From NCBI GenBank assembly GCA_026984415.1, contig JALSSE010000414.1:1-7558 (forward strand): a stretch of 7,558 bases of DNA, given 5' to 3'. Below the pieces are notes generated by a model. That model made no database searches. It saw only the letters and a program-made list of their open reading frames with translations, and was not told where the DNA came from. The stretch comes from Hydrogenothermaceae bacterium (lineage in GTDB: Bacteria; Aquificota; Aquificae; Hydrogenothermales; Hydrogenothermaceae). The position numbers and the translations under genes were made by a program. Numbering within the stretch: the first letter of the stretch is position 1; each line of letters opens with the position of its first letter. Shown here one piece after another: positions 1-6,309 of the stretch.

Positions 1-1104
1 CCCAACCCCGGGAGCAACAGCAACCTTAGCTTCAGTCAAAAGGAGCTTGCTAAATTCTATAGAACCTAACTTTTGGAACTCATCAGGAATTCTTGCCCAT
101 AAAAACATTGTAGCTTTAGGTTTTTCCACTTTCCATCCTGCATTATTCAAACCTTTAACAAGGACGTCCAACCTTCTACTGTATGTATCCCTTGCCGATT
201 CTACTATTTTATAATCACTTTCAAGGGCAATAATACTTGCAACCTGAATAGGGGTAAACATACCGTAATCTAAATAACTTTTTAACCTTTTTAGATTATA
301 AATAAGAGTTTCATTCCCAAGCATAAATCCAACTCTCCATCCAGCCATTGAAAATCCTTTTGTAAGAGAATATGTTTCAACAGCAATATCTTTAGCACCT
401 TCTACCTGAAGTATACTTGGAGCCTGATAACCATCAAAACATAAATCTGCATATGCAAAGTCGTGGATTATCCACATATTTTTCTTTTTTGCAAAATCCA
501 CTATCTCTTTAAAAAATTCCATATCAACAGTCATTGTAGTAGGATTATTAGGAAAATTAAGTATAAGAACTTTCGGCTCTGGATAACTGTCTTCATAGGA
601 TTCGTATATATTTCTCAAAAAAGCTTCCTGTTTTTCTGAGTCATTTCCCTCCAGTGGAAGAGGAACAGTCAAAACACTTGCCCCAGCAATAACAGGTGCG
701 TAGTAATGGATTGGGTACCTTGGGCTTGGGACAAGAGCTATATCTCCAGGGGATAACATTGCCAGCATAAGGTGGGACAGTCCTTCCTTTGAACCAATTG
801 TAAGCAGTGCTTCTGTTTCTGGGTCTATATCAACATCAAATCTTTTTTTGTAAAAGTCAGATATTGCCTTCCTCAGCCTTGGTATTCCCTGCGACATAGA
901 ATATCTGTGGGTAGTTTTCTTTTTTGCCGATTCGCACAGCTTATCAATTATTTTTGGGTCTGGTTTTAAGTCTGGATTTCCCATACCAAAATCTATAATA
1001 TCTTCCCCTTCCCTTCTCATCTTTGCTTTTAAATCGTTAACAATAGCAAATACATAATGGGGAAGTCTTTTTATCCTTGGAAATTCTTCATATTTTTTCT
1101 CCAT
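1..1104 (-). CDS. alaC: Alanine aminotransferase, AlaC-type (C-terminus cut by window edge)
   Basis: This is a PLP-dependent fold-type I aminotransferase that makes L-alanine from pyruvate with glutamate as amino donor, in the cytoplasm. I translated 368 residues; E. coli AlaC has about 412, so roughly 30-45 are missing beyond base 1. Visible motifs are GSKEGL near residue 101, the PLP-ring Asn in N183-FPNNPTT, D215 and Y218 in HDFAYAD, the Schiff-base lysine K249 in SLTKGFS, and the phosphate-binding R257 in AGWRVGF. The N-terminal RLPHYVF and [13 protein letters not shown] and the later [14 protein letters not shown] closely match my memory of E. coli AlaC, which favours AlaC over its relative LL-diaminopimelate aminotransferase (DapL). 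The start is fixed by an in-frame TAA 9 nt upstream and a GAGGTG ribosome site. The gene begins 16 bp after the stop of the NlpD-like gene, so the two are probably co-transcribed. The true substrate cannot be proven from sequence alone. Confidence 0.88.
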   Translation of the reverse strand, partial: MEKKYEEFPRIKRLPHYVFAIVNDLKAKMRREGEDIIDFGMGNPDLKPDPKIIDKLCESAKKKTTHRYSMSQGIPRLRKAISDFYKKRFDVDIDPETEALLTIGSKEGLSHLMLAMLSPGDIALVPSPRYPIHYYAPVIAGASVLTVPLPLEGNDSEKQEAFLRNIYESYEDSYPEPKVLILNFPNNPTTMTVDMEFFKEIVDFAKKKNMWIIHDFAYADLCFDGYQAPSILQVEGAKDIAVETYSLTKGFSMAGWRVGFMLGNETLIYNLKRLKSYLDYGMFTPIQVASIIALESDYKIVESARDTYSRRLDVLVKGLNNAGWKVEKPKATMFLWARIPDEFQKLGSIEFSKLLLTEAKVAVAPGVG

Positions 1105-1120
1105 TATTATTTACACCTCA

Positions 1121-2332
1121 TCACTTCTTCTCTTTCTTAAGGAAAACTAAAGGGTCAATAGGGACAGTATTTTTTCTGATTTCAAAATAAAGTCCACAAA
1201 ATTCTGAGTTATTTAGTTTCCCTGTCTGTCCTATTACCTGACCTTTTTTAACCCACTGGTTTTCTTTTATGTAAATTTTACCAACGTGTCCGTAAACACT
1301 TGTTAATCTATTCTGGTGTCTTATAACTATCAAGTTTCCATACGCTTTTATACTGTCTCCTGCATAAATAACTTTTCCATCTTCTGTTGCTTTTATTGGA
1401 ACTCCGCATTCTGTTTTTATGTCTATTCCTAAATGTCTGTTTTCTGCTGAATTAACAAATTTAGAAATAACTTCTCCGTCAACAGGCCATATAAATCCTA
1501 ACTTTATTTTTTTATTAAAGTTATAGTTTTCCTGTTTTTCTTCAATAGTTATGGTTTTTTTCACTTTTACAGGTATTTTAAGTGTCTGTCCCGGGTATAT
1601 GTAGTAAGGTTTTTTTAATTTGTTGTAGGCAATAATTTTTGAAACTGTAGTTTTGTACTTTTTAGCAATAAGGCTTAATGATTCTCCTTTCCTTACTTTA
1701 TGCTTTATTATTTTTGTAGTATAGGTTGTTTTGGTTCTTTTTCTGTAAGTTTTCTTTTTTGTTTTATATGCAGGTTTTATACATAAAATCTGCCCTTCGT
1801 AAAGATAACCGTCTTTTAAATTGTTTAACTTTTTTATGTCTTTAACCCATACGTGGTATTTTTTGGCAATTGAAACTATATTTTCACCTTTTTTTACCCT
1901 GTGGGTTATACTACACTCTTTTAAAGGTGTTTTCTTTTTCTTTGAAACAGAGGGTTTGTACTTTTTATTTGGAATTCTTAAAATCTGTCCAACTCTTATT
2001 GTGTAAGGTTTTCTTAATCTATTTGCCCTTACTATATCTCTTACTGATACTTTGTATTTTTCTGCTATTTCACTTAATGTATCTCCACGCCTGACTTTGT
2101 AGTATATGTACCTATCCCTTTTGTCAGGTATTTTTAGTCTTTGTCCTTTGTAAATAACATAAGGTTTTTTAAGATGGTTTTCTTCTATTATATCCTCAAC
2201 CGTAACATTGTATTTCTGAGCTATTTCACTTAATGTGTCTCCGCTTTTAACTTTATATGTGATTGCATTTGCAATGTTTATAACAAGTAAAACAATAAAT
2301 GCAAATTTAATACTGAATTTCAAAGCTGTCAA
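1121..2332 (-). CDS. NlpD-like exported protein: four LysM domains plus degenerate LytM (M23) domain
   Basis: This is an envelope protein that probably binds peptidoglycan and activates a cell-wall amidase during division. Residues 1-23 form a Sec signal peptide ending in ANA, with no lipobox cysteine, unlike E. coli NlpD. Four LysM repeats follow at about 25-69, 76-121, 142-186 and 209-254, joined by Lys/Arg-rich linkers, and then a LytM/M23 domain at about 279-400. That domain keeps the HxxxD metal motif (H300, D304) and the H349 of YGHV. The essential HxH is replaced: G380-L381-Y382 stands where H-L-H is expected, before FEIR. Loss of catalytic residues is known for NlpD and EnvC, and the YGNLIVIRH stretch and PxDPLxFL ending resemble NlpD. 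It overlaps the end of acyP and lies 16 bp before alaC. The start is uncertain: TTG at 2332 gives 403 aa, while a second in-frame TTG at 2323 gives 400 aa and is better spaced from the AGGAGG site. An active endopeptidase is unlikely. Confidence 0.85.
   Translation of the reverse strand: MTALKFSIKFAFIVLLVINIANAITYKVKSGDTLSEIAQKYNVTVEDIIEENHLKKPYVIYKGQRLKIPDKRDRYIYYKVRRGDTLSEIAEKYKVSVRDIVRANRLRKPYTIRVGQILRIPNKKYKPSVSKKKKTPLKECSITHRVKKGENIVSIAKKYHVWVKDIKKLNNLKDGYLYEGQILCIKPAYKTKKKTYRKRTKTTYTTKIIKHKVRKGESLSLIAKKYKTTVSKIIAYNKLKKPYYIYPGQTLKIPVKVKKTITIEEKQENYNFNKKIKLGFIWPVDGEVISKFVNSAENRHLGIDIKTECGVPIKATEDGKVIYAGDSIKAYGNLIVIRHQNRLTSVYGHVGKIYIKENQWVKKGQVIGQTGKLNNSEFCGLYFEIRKNTVPIDPLVFLKKEKK
2064..2242. 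repeat. Near-identical DNA repeat inside LysM1 and LysM2 coding sequence
   Basis: The 23-bp words at 2064-2086 and 2220-2242 differ at one base. They encode the same GDTLSEIA core in LysM2 and LysM1, 156 bp apart and in register with the domain spacing. LysM3 and LysM4 have diverged more in this region. This points to recent tandem duplication or gene conversion of the first two LysM units. It is not a mobile or CRISPR repeat. Confidence 0.75.
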
Positions 2333-2576
2333 AACCTCCTTCTTTGTCTAAAAACTCAAATCTCATTCCCTTCACTTCAGCAAGAGGAGGTCCATTTTCT
2401 ATCGCTTCTAAAAATTTCCTGAGTGTCTGTTCATCACCTTCTGCTACAACTTCAACTGTACCATCTGCTAAATTCCTAACAAACCCTTTTACACCAAATT
2501 CATCTGCTTTTCTTTTTACAAAATATCTAAAGCCAACCCCTTGAACCAGACCGGCAAAAATTACGTGTAACAACAT
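2307..2576 (-). CDS. acyP: Acylphosphatase
   Basis: This small cytoplasmic enzyme hydrolyses acyl phosphates such as acetyl phosphate and carbamoyl phosphate to the carboxylate and phosphate. The 89 residues match the usual family length of about 90-100. The signature VQGVGFR (residues 11-17) carries the catalytic phosphate-binding R17, and GFVRN (31-35) supplies the catalytic N35. The DGTVEVVAEG stretch and the hydrophobic C-terminal strand complete the ferredoxin-like fold. The start ATG has a GAGGT about 10 nt upstream; no other start codon occurs in frame between it and an in-frame stop further upstream. It is the first gene after a 69-bp gap with a plausible promoter. Its 3' end overlaps the start of the NlpD-like gene by 26 bp (17 bp with the later TTG), which indicates one operon with possible coupling. 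The physiological substrate in bacteria is generally unclear, and the cell-wall neighbours do not settle it. Confidence 0.93.
   Translation of the reverse strand: MLLHVIFAGLVQGVGFRYFVKRKADEFGVKGFVRNLADGTVEVVAEGDEQTLRKFLEAIENGPPLAEVKGMRFEFLDKEGGFDSFEIQY
2335..2340 (-). promoter_or_regulatory. Strong ribosome binding site for the NlpD-like gene, inside acyP
   Basis: The minus strand reads AGGAGG here, within the last codons of acyP (E-G-G). It is 2 nt from the TTG at 2332, which is too close, and 11 nt from the in-frame TTG at 2323, which is slightly far but usable. No ATG lies at a proper distance, so a TTG start seems unavoidable. The second one gives a typical signal peptide beginning (M)KFSIKF. 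Its location inside the upstream gene suggests translational coupling. Confidence 0.7.
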
Positions 2577-2613
2577 CTCAACATATACCTCAAATTTCTT
2601 ATGTAAGTAAAAT

Positions 2614-2619
2614 ATTATA
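2614..2619 (-). promoter_or_regulatory. Candidate -10 box for the acyP operon
   Basis: The minus strand carries a perfect TATAAT here, 37 bp before the acyP ATG, which would give a leader of about 30 nt. I see no good -35 hexamer 16-18 bp upstream and no TGn extension, so the element is a candidate only. It lies in the 69-bp gap after mobB, the only sizeable break between mobB and alaC. Confidence 0.4.
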
Positions 2620-2645
2620 CTACTAATACTTAAGGGTTTTCCCTG

Positions 2646-3152
2646 TTAATATTCAGATTTTAAGTAGTTCTTTTTAAGAAAATTAATAAATTCTTCAGGT
2701 TTATTTATATCAAAAGAAGGTTCAAATTTGTAATAATCTGTAATAACACCTTTTAAATCACTGCTGTTTTTCAACATAAGTTCCCTGTTTTCTTCCTTTC
2801 TTATTACTTCAAATTTGTCAAAACCTTCAGACCATTTGAACCCTTCAACTATAACCATATCTATATCGTCAATAATGTAGTTTTTTAAAATTTTGTCTAA
2901 TTTATAGTTTTCTTCCCTTATGTAAGAGGTTATTTTTTCAGGAGAGGCAAGTATAACCTGATTTGCCCCAGAATTGTACATTTTATAGCTGTCTTTCCCT
3001 TCTGTATCTGTTTTTGCTTTTCCTTTCGGGTCGTGTTTTACAGCACAGATTTTATAACCTTCAGATGAAAGTTTTTTGATTACCTTTGAGATAAATGTTG
3101 TTTTGCCGCTATTGTGGGCACCAACAATAACTATAACAGGGATTCTTTCCAT
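2646..3152 (-). CDS. mobB: MobB-type GTP-binding molybdopterin-guanine dinucleotide biosynthesis adapter
   Basis: This P-loop GTPase of the MobB family assists MobA in turning molybdopterin into its guanine dinucleotide form, or helps load that cofactor into molybdoenzymes; it acts in the cytoplasm. At 168 aa its length is typical. The Walker A motif is G11-AHNSGKTT19. KHD at 39-41 and DTEGKDS at 49-55 match the family's switch-like segments, and D98 with VIVEGFK (100-106) is the family's second nucleotide and metal region. The start ATG at 3152 lies 1 nt after the accD stop, with AGGG just upstream inside accD, so translation is probably coupled to accD. No mobA or molybdoenzyme gene lies in the window, so its partners must be elsewhere. 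The identity is clear; the link with fatty acid synthesis is positional only. Confidence 0.9.
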   Translation of the reverse strand: MERIPVIVIVGAHNSGKTTFISKVIKKLSSEGYKICAVKHDPKGKAKTDTEGKDSYKMYNSGANQVILASPEKITSYIREENYKLDKILKNYIIDDIDMVIVEGFKWSEGFDKFEVIRKEENRELMLKNSSDLKGVITDYYKFEPSFDINKPEEFINFLKKNYLKSEY

Positions 3153-3153
3153 A

Positions 3154-3990
3154 TTAACCCTGTGTCTGTTTTATTAAAGTGTAAACTGTTTTTTTAAGAT
3201 TTTTCCTGTCAACAACCATATCTATCTGACCCTTTTCAAGTAAAAATTCTGACTTTTGGAAACCTTCTGGAAGCTGCTGTCTTATTGTTTGTTCAATAAC
3301 CCTTGGGCCAGCAAACCCGATAAGACTTTCAGGTTCTGCAATTATAATATCTCCTAAAAATGCAAAACTTGCAGAAACTCCACCCATTGTCGGGTCAGTG
3401 AGAATAGATATATACAGAATTCCTTTTTTATTGAGTTCTCCAATGGCAATTGATGTCTTTGCCATCTGCATTAATGATAAAATACTTTCCTGCATTCTTG
3501 CTCCACCAGATGCGGCAACAGAAATAAAAGGAATATTGTTTTCCAACGCAAATAAAGCTCCCCTTGTAAACTTTTCACCGACTACACTTCCCATACTACC
3601 GCCCATAAATCTGAAATCCATTGCCGCAAGAACAACTTCAGAATCAAATATCTTCCCGTGGGCTATTAAAATAGCGTCTTCTAATCCTGTTTTTTCTTTT
3701 GCCTCTTTTAGTCTATCTCTATACCTTTTTGTATCTTTGAATTTTAAAACATCTGTTGATTTTATATTTGGATATAAATCGTAAGTGTAAATATCATCAA
3801 TAAGGGAATCAATCCTTTCTGGAGCAGTCATTCTAAAGTGATAACCACAGTGGGGACATATTTTCATATTTTTTAATAAATCTTCTGAATATACGAGGTT
3901 TTTACATTTTTCACACTTTATCCATTCACCTTTTTCAACTTTTATTTTTTTCTTTCCAGTTAGTTTATTTAAAAAGTTTTTTAAGCCCAT
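3154..3990 (-). CDS. accD: Acetyl-CoA carboxylase carboxyltransferase subunit beta
   Basis: AccD is the beta subunit of the carboxyltransferase that, with AccA, moves CO2 from biotinyl-AccB to acetyl-CoA to give malonyl-CoA, the committed step of fatty acid synthesis. The 278 residues are near the usual length of 280-305. An N-terminal zinc ribbon is intact: C26-x2-C29 and C45-x2-C48. The crotonase-like core shows MDFRFMGGSMGSVVGEKF (124-141), SGGARMQE (161-168) and the acyl-CoA oxyanion region DPTMGGVSASFA (199-210), then EPESLIGFAGPRVI. The ATG at 3990 is preceded by AAAGGAG at good spacing. It follows pgeF by 60 bp and is followed by mobB after 1 nt. accA is not adjacent, as in many bacteria. 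I see no convincing promoter of its own, so it probably depends at least partly on transcription from upstream of pgeF. Confidence 0.96.
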   Translation of the reverse strand: MGLKNFLNKLTGKKKIKVEKGEWIKCEKCKNLVYSEDLLKNMKICPHCGYHFRMTAPERIDSLIDDIYTYDLYPNIKSTDVLKFKDTKRYRDRLKEAKEKTGLEDAILIAHGKIFDSEVVLAAMDFRFMGGSMGSVVGEKFTRGALFALENNIPFISVAASGGARMQESILSLMQMAKTSIAIGELNKKGILYISILTDPTMGGVSASFAFLGDIIIAEPESLIGFAGPRVIEQTIRQQLPEGFQKSEFLLEKGQIDMVVDRKNLKKTVYTLIKQTQG

Positions 3991-4050
3991 TCATTTCTCC
4001 TTTAAATCCTTTAATTTTAAATCTACTGGCTTCCATTAACATTTGCAAAA

Positions 4051-4683
4051 TCACCTTTGAATCCACGCAAAAGTAAGAATTCTTTCTTCAATATTCCCTT
4101 TTCGATAAGAGTAAAGGTTTTCCTCACACTTTGTACAAAGTTTGGTTTCGTATGCCAGTTCAACATTATTACTTTTTAGAAGAAATTTTGTAAATTCATT
4201 GAGATTGAAATATATTCCATTTTCTCTTTTTTCAAACAGGTTTTTGTAAGGGTATTTAGATTTAAAATTTTCAACAAAGTCATCTTGAACCTGATAACAG
4301 CAATTTCTGATATTTGTACCAATAAAAGCCTTTACACTATTTCTCTTAAATAAGGAAATGGCATTTTCAATAATTCCATTAAATAATCCCCTCCAACCTC
4401 CGTGGACTACTGCAAGTTCATTTTCATTAAAAAGCACTATTGGAACACAGTCAGCAGTCAAAACACCGATTGGAACATTTTTTTCTTCTATGTATATACC
4501 GTCTGCATCTTTAGATAGTTCTGAAAGCTTAACAACTTTATTTGTATGTTTTTGAACAGGAATAAAAATTTTTTCAAATCCAAACTTTGAAGCAGTATTA
4601 TTTCTCACTTCCCTGTTTCTTTGATTGCCATCTTCTTTTTCTGTATATACAATATTGATATTTCCAAATTTAAAATGCTTCAT
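4051..4683 (-). CDS. pgeF: Peptidoglycan editing factor / purine nucleoside phosphorylase family (YfiH/YlmD, DUF152)
   Basis: This is a cytoplasmic zinc protein of the family once called multicopper polyphenol oxidase (laccase). Members cleave or deaminate purine nucleosides; in E. coli, PgeF (YfiH) keeps L-serine from replacing L-alanine at position 1 of the peptidoglycan stem peptide. The metal and active-site residues are present: H46 in VQKHTNKV, C79 in TADCVPI and H94 in VVHGGWRG, followed by IGTNIRNCCYQV. With 210 residues it is shorter than most relatives (about 240-260), mainly at the N-terminus. The ATG at 4683 is fixed by an in-frame stop 12 nt upstream and has GGAAAG as a weak ribosome site. 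It heads the minus-strand run pgeF-accD-mobB and diverges from the PP2C gene. Family membership is sure; which activity dominates in this organism is not. Confidence 0.9.
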   Translation of the reverse strand: MKHFKFGNINIVYTEKEDGNQRNREVRNNTASKFGFEKIFIPVQKHTNKVVKLSELSKDADGIYIEEKNVPIGVLTADCVPIVLFNENELAVVHGGWRGLFNGIIENAISLFKRNSVKAFIGTNIRNCCYQVQDDFVENFKSKYPYKNLFEKRENGIYFNLNEFTKFLLKSNNVELAYETKLCTKCEENLYSYRKGNIEERILTFAWIQR

Positions 4684-4710
4684 ATCTTTCCGTTATAAAA
4701 TTTTGGAATA

Positions 4711-4719
4711 ATTTTAGCA
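4711..4719 (-). promoter_or_regulatory. Candidate extended -10 promoter for pgeF-accD-mobB
   Basis: The minus strand reads TGCTAAAAT, a TGn-extended -10 element. It would start transcription about 20 nt before the pgeF ATG, downstream of the divergent PP2C gene. The -35 region 17 bp upstream (TTTTAT) is poor, as is common for extended -10 promoters. The 94-bp intergenic region (4684-4777) must also hold the PP2C promoter, for which I see no clear hexamers. Confidence 0.4.
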
Positions 4720-4777
4720 TATTTGTTTTTTCAATAAAAAACCCGAAATAGTTTTAAAAGAGGTTAAGGTATTTTCA

Positions 4778-5533
4778 ATGTTAAAAGTTGCTTTTTATAT
4801 GAACATTGGATTAAGGAAAAATCAGGAAGACTCCATTTTTATAAATGGAGAAATCTATCAAGAGAATGATTTAAAAAATGTAAAAGTAAAAGAAATAAAT
4901 AATGGAATCTCAATGTTTGCAGTATGCGATGGAATGGGAGGTTTAAGTAAAGGTGAACTGGCAAGTAAGTTTGTGTGTAAAAAATTAAAAGAAGAAAAAG
5001 AAAATTTCCAGTTTTCTGAAAGTTATATAAAGGACATTTTTAAGAAAATACAGGAAGAATTTTTAAAAACAAGTATAAACAACAGTGGAACAACTACATC
5101 TGGAGTTATGATAAAAGATTACAAATCATTAATATTTAATGCAGGAGACAGCAGAGTTTATAAAATAAATAAAAACAGTATAAAGTTATTATCCCACGAC
5201 CACAGCTATGTCCAGCATTTAGTAGATTTAGGGTATATCTCACCTGATGAGGCAAAATACCACCCTTATAAAAATGTTATAGAGTTTGGGATTGGAGATG
5301 TCTTTGAAGATGTGTGGAAAAGTGGAAATGAGACAATTTTTGTAAAAGAAGATTATTTGGAAAAAGGGGAAAGTTATTTTATATCAACAGATGGAGTCCA
5401 CGGAGTAATGTCAGAAAGTGAGATTTTTTACATTCTTTACCAGAATCCAATTGAAAATGCAGAGGAACTAAAAAAAGAACTTCTAAAAAGACGTGAAGAT
5501 AACTTAAGTTTTATTATTGTTCATCGTCTGTAA
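4778..5533 (+). CDS. PP2C-family serine/threonine protein phosphatase (PrpC/Stp type)
   Basis: This is a Mn/Mg-dependent phosphatase predicted to remove phosphate from Ser/Thr residues in the cytoplasm. The 251 residues form a single catalytic domain with no signal peptide or membrane segment. The metal-binding aspartates are all present: D18 in RKNQED, D51 in CDGMGG, D205 in STDGVHG and D241 in EDNLSFIIV. SGTTTSGV (103-110) and NAGDSRVY (121-128) match conserved core strands, and the DHSYVQHLVDLGYISPDEA segment (141-159) with HPYKNVI is typical of bacterial PrpC/Stp. About ten extra charged residues lie between the first two motifs. The ATG has AAGG at 4766-4769, 8 nt upstream. No Ser/Thr kinase gene lies in the window, although such phosphatases often neighbour one. 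Its last 30 bp overlap the convergent hydrolase gene. The target proteins are unknown. Confidence 0.92.
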   Translation: MLKVAFYMNIGLRKNQEDSIFINGEIYQENDLKNVKVKEINNGISMFAVCDGMGGLSKGELASKFVCKKLKEEKENFQFSESYIKDIFKKIQEEFLKTSINNSGTTTSGVMIKDYKSLIFNAGDSRVYKINKNSIKLLSHDHSYVQHLVDLGYISPDEAKYHPYKNVIEFGIGDVFEDVWKSGNETIFVKEDYLEKGESYFISTDGVHGVMSESEIFYILYQNPIENAEELKKELLKRREDNLSFIIVHRL

Positions 5534-6235
5534 TTTTCTTAAAAAAGAAATCAGATAATCTTTTACATCAGGTAAAAGCTGAATTCCATGTTTTCTTCCT
5601 GTTATTTCCATCAAAATCCCATTTTCCGCAAGTTTTATATACCTTTCACAGTACTTTCCTGAACCAATCGGGTCATTTACAGAGGATATAAATAAAAACT
5701 TATTTTTAAATGTTTTTAAAGCCTGTTCAAATCTTTCTTTCCCTACTATAACACCAGAACTGGGAGAAATTGAAACAACTGCAGACAAGTCTTTATAAAT
5801 AACAACAGGAATGGAAGATGTTGCCCCTAAAGACGAACCTATAATTATAATTTTTTGACTGTCTATATTTTTGTATTTTTCTAAAACATTAATCCACTGG
5901 ACTATATCATCGGGAATTTTTGAAAAATCTATTCTTTCATTACTTTTTCTGAATATATAAAAAAAGTGTGCCAGAGATTGCTCTTTCATTTGAATAACCT
6001 TAATTTCTTTCCCATTTTTTAATGTTGATAATCCGTGTCCCCTTAAATCAAAAAGGAATGTGGCAAATCCCATTTCATTCATTTCTTCAGAAAATTTAGC
6101 CCACAAAAGATGGGTTGTAGAAAACTGGTGAACAAAAATTATTAATGGGTACTTATCCCTTTTTATTTTTGGAAAATGTAAAAATCCTTTTAAAACAAAT
6201 CCATCTTCCGTTTTTATTTCTAATGGTATCTCCAT
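5504..6235 (-). CDS. Alpha/beta hydrolase of unknown substrate
   Basis: This is a cytoplasmic serine hydrolase of the alpha/beta fold, 243 aa, with no signal peptide. The predicted catalytic triad is S135 in the nucleophile elbow G133-SSLG137, D188 in SSVNDP and H216 in GRKHGI. The oxyanion strand reads FVHQFSTTH (34-42), with the HQ variant found in one branch of these hydrolases, and DLRGHGLS (63-70) is a classic core motif. Between that motif and the next helix, residues about 72-108 are longer than usual and hold an aromatic-rich stretch (AHFFYIF), which may act as a small lid over the active site. The start has GGAG about 5 nt upstream. It diverges from mqnE across 74 bp and converges on the PP2C gene. 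It could be an esterase, thioesterase or peptidase-like enzyme; nothing here identifies the substrate. Confidence 0.85.
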   Translation of the reverse strand: MEIPLEIKTEDGFVLKGFLHFPKIKRDKYPLIIFVHQFSTTHLLWAKFSEEMNEMGFATFLFDLRGHGLSTLKNGKEIKVIQMKEQSLAHFFYIFRKSNERIDFSKIPDDIVQWINVLEKYKNIDSQKIIIIGSSLGATSSIPVVIYKDLSAVVSISPSSGVIVGKERFEQALKTFKNKFLFISSVNDPIGSGKYCERYIKLAENGILMEITGRKHGIQLLPDVKDYLISFLRKLQTMNNNKT

Positions 6236-6270
6236 TATTTCTCCATTTAAAGTTTGTGGAATAGAGATAT

Positions 6271-6278
6271 ATTATAAT
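6271..6278. promoter_or_regulatory. Palindromic -10 element for divergent hydrolase and mqnE transcription
   Basis: ATTATAAT is its own reverse complement, so a perfect TATAAT occurs on the plus strand at 6273-6278 and on the minus strand at 6276-6271. Transcription to the right would begin about 25 nt before mqnE, and to the left about 30 nt before the hydrolase, both normal leader lengths. Neither direction has a strong -35 hexamer at 16-18 bp. The region is AT-rich, so chance occurrence is possible, but the position in a 74-bp divergent gap supports a function. Confidence 0.45.
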
Positions 6279-6309
6279 TATTTCATTGAAAAACATACGG
6301 AGGAAATAA

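Noticed and set aside
1..1104. LL-diaminopimelate aminotransferase (DapL) as the identity
   Set aside because: The motifs match AlaC more closely over the whole visible length; DapL remains a less likely alternative annotation.
1821..2094. Two plus-strand open frames antisense to the LysM gene
   Set aside because: They are Phe/Leu-rich shadows caused by the A-rich lysine codons of the opposite strand; they lack ribosome sites and lie wholly inside a well-supported gene.
2629..2645. GGGAAAACCC inverted repeat after the mobB stop as a terminator
   Set aside because: The stem is only 3 bp and no uridine run follows, so it is too weak to call.
3398..3784. Plus-strand 128-codon open frame antisense to accD
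   Set aside because: The accD frame has a complete conserved protein here; the opposite frame shows no recognisable motif or ribosome site.
5560..5578. Hairpin as an intrinsic terminator of the PP2C gene
   Set aside because: The stem is good but AT-rich and no T tract follows on the plus strand; it also lies in hydrolase coding sequence. It is kept only as part of a finding.
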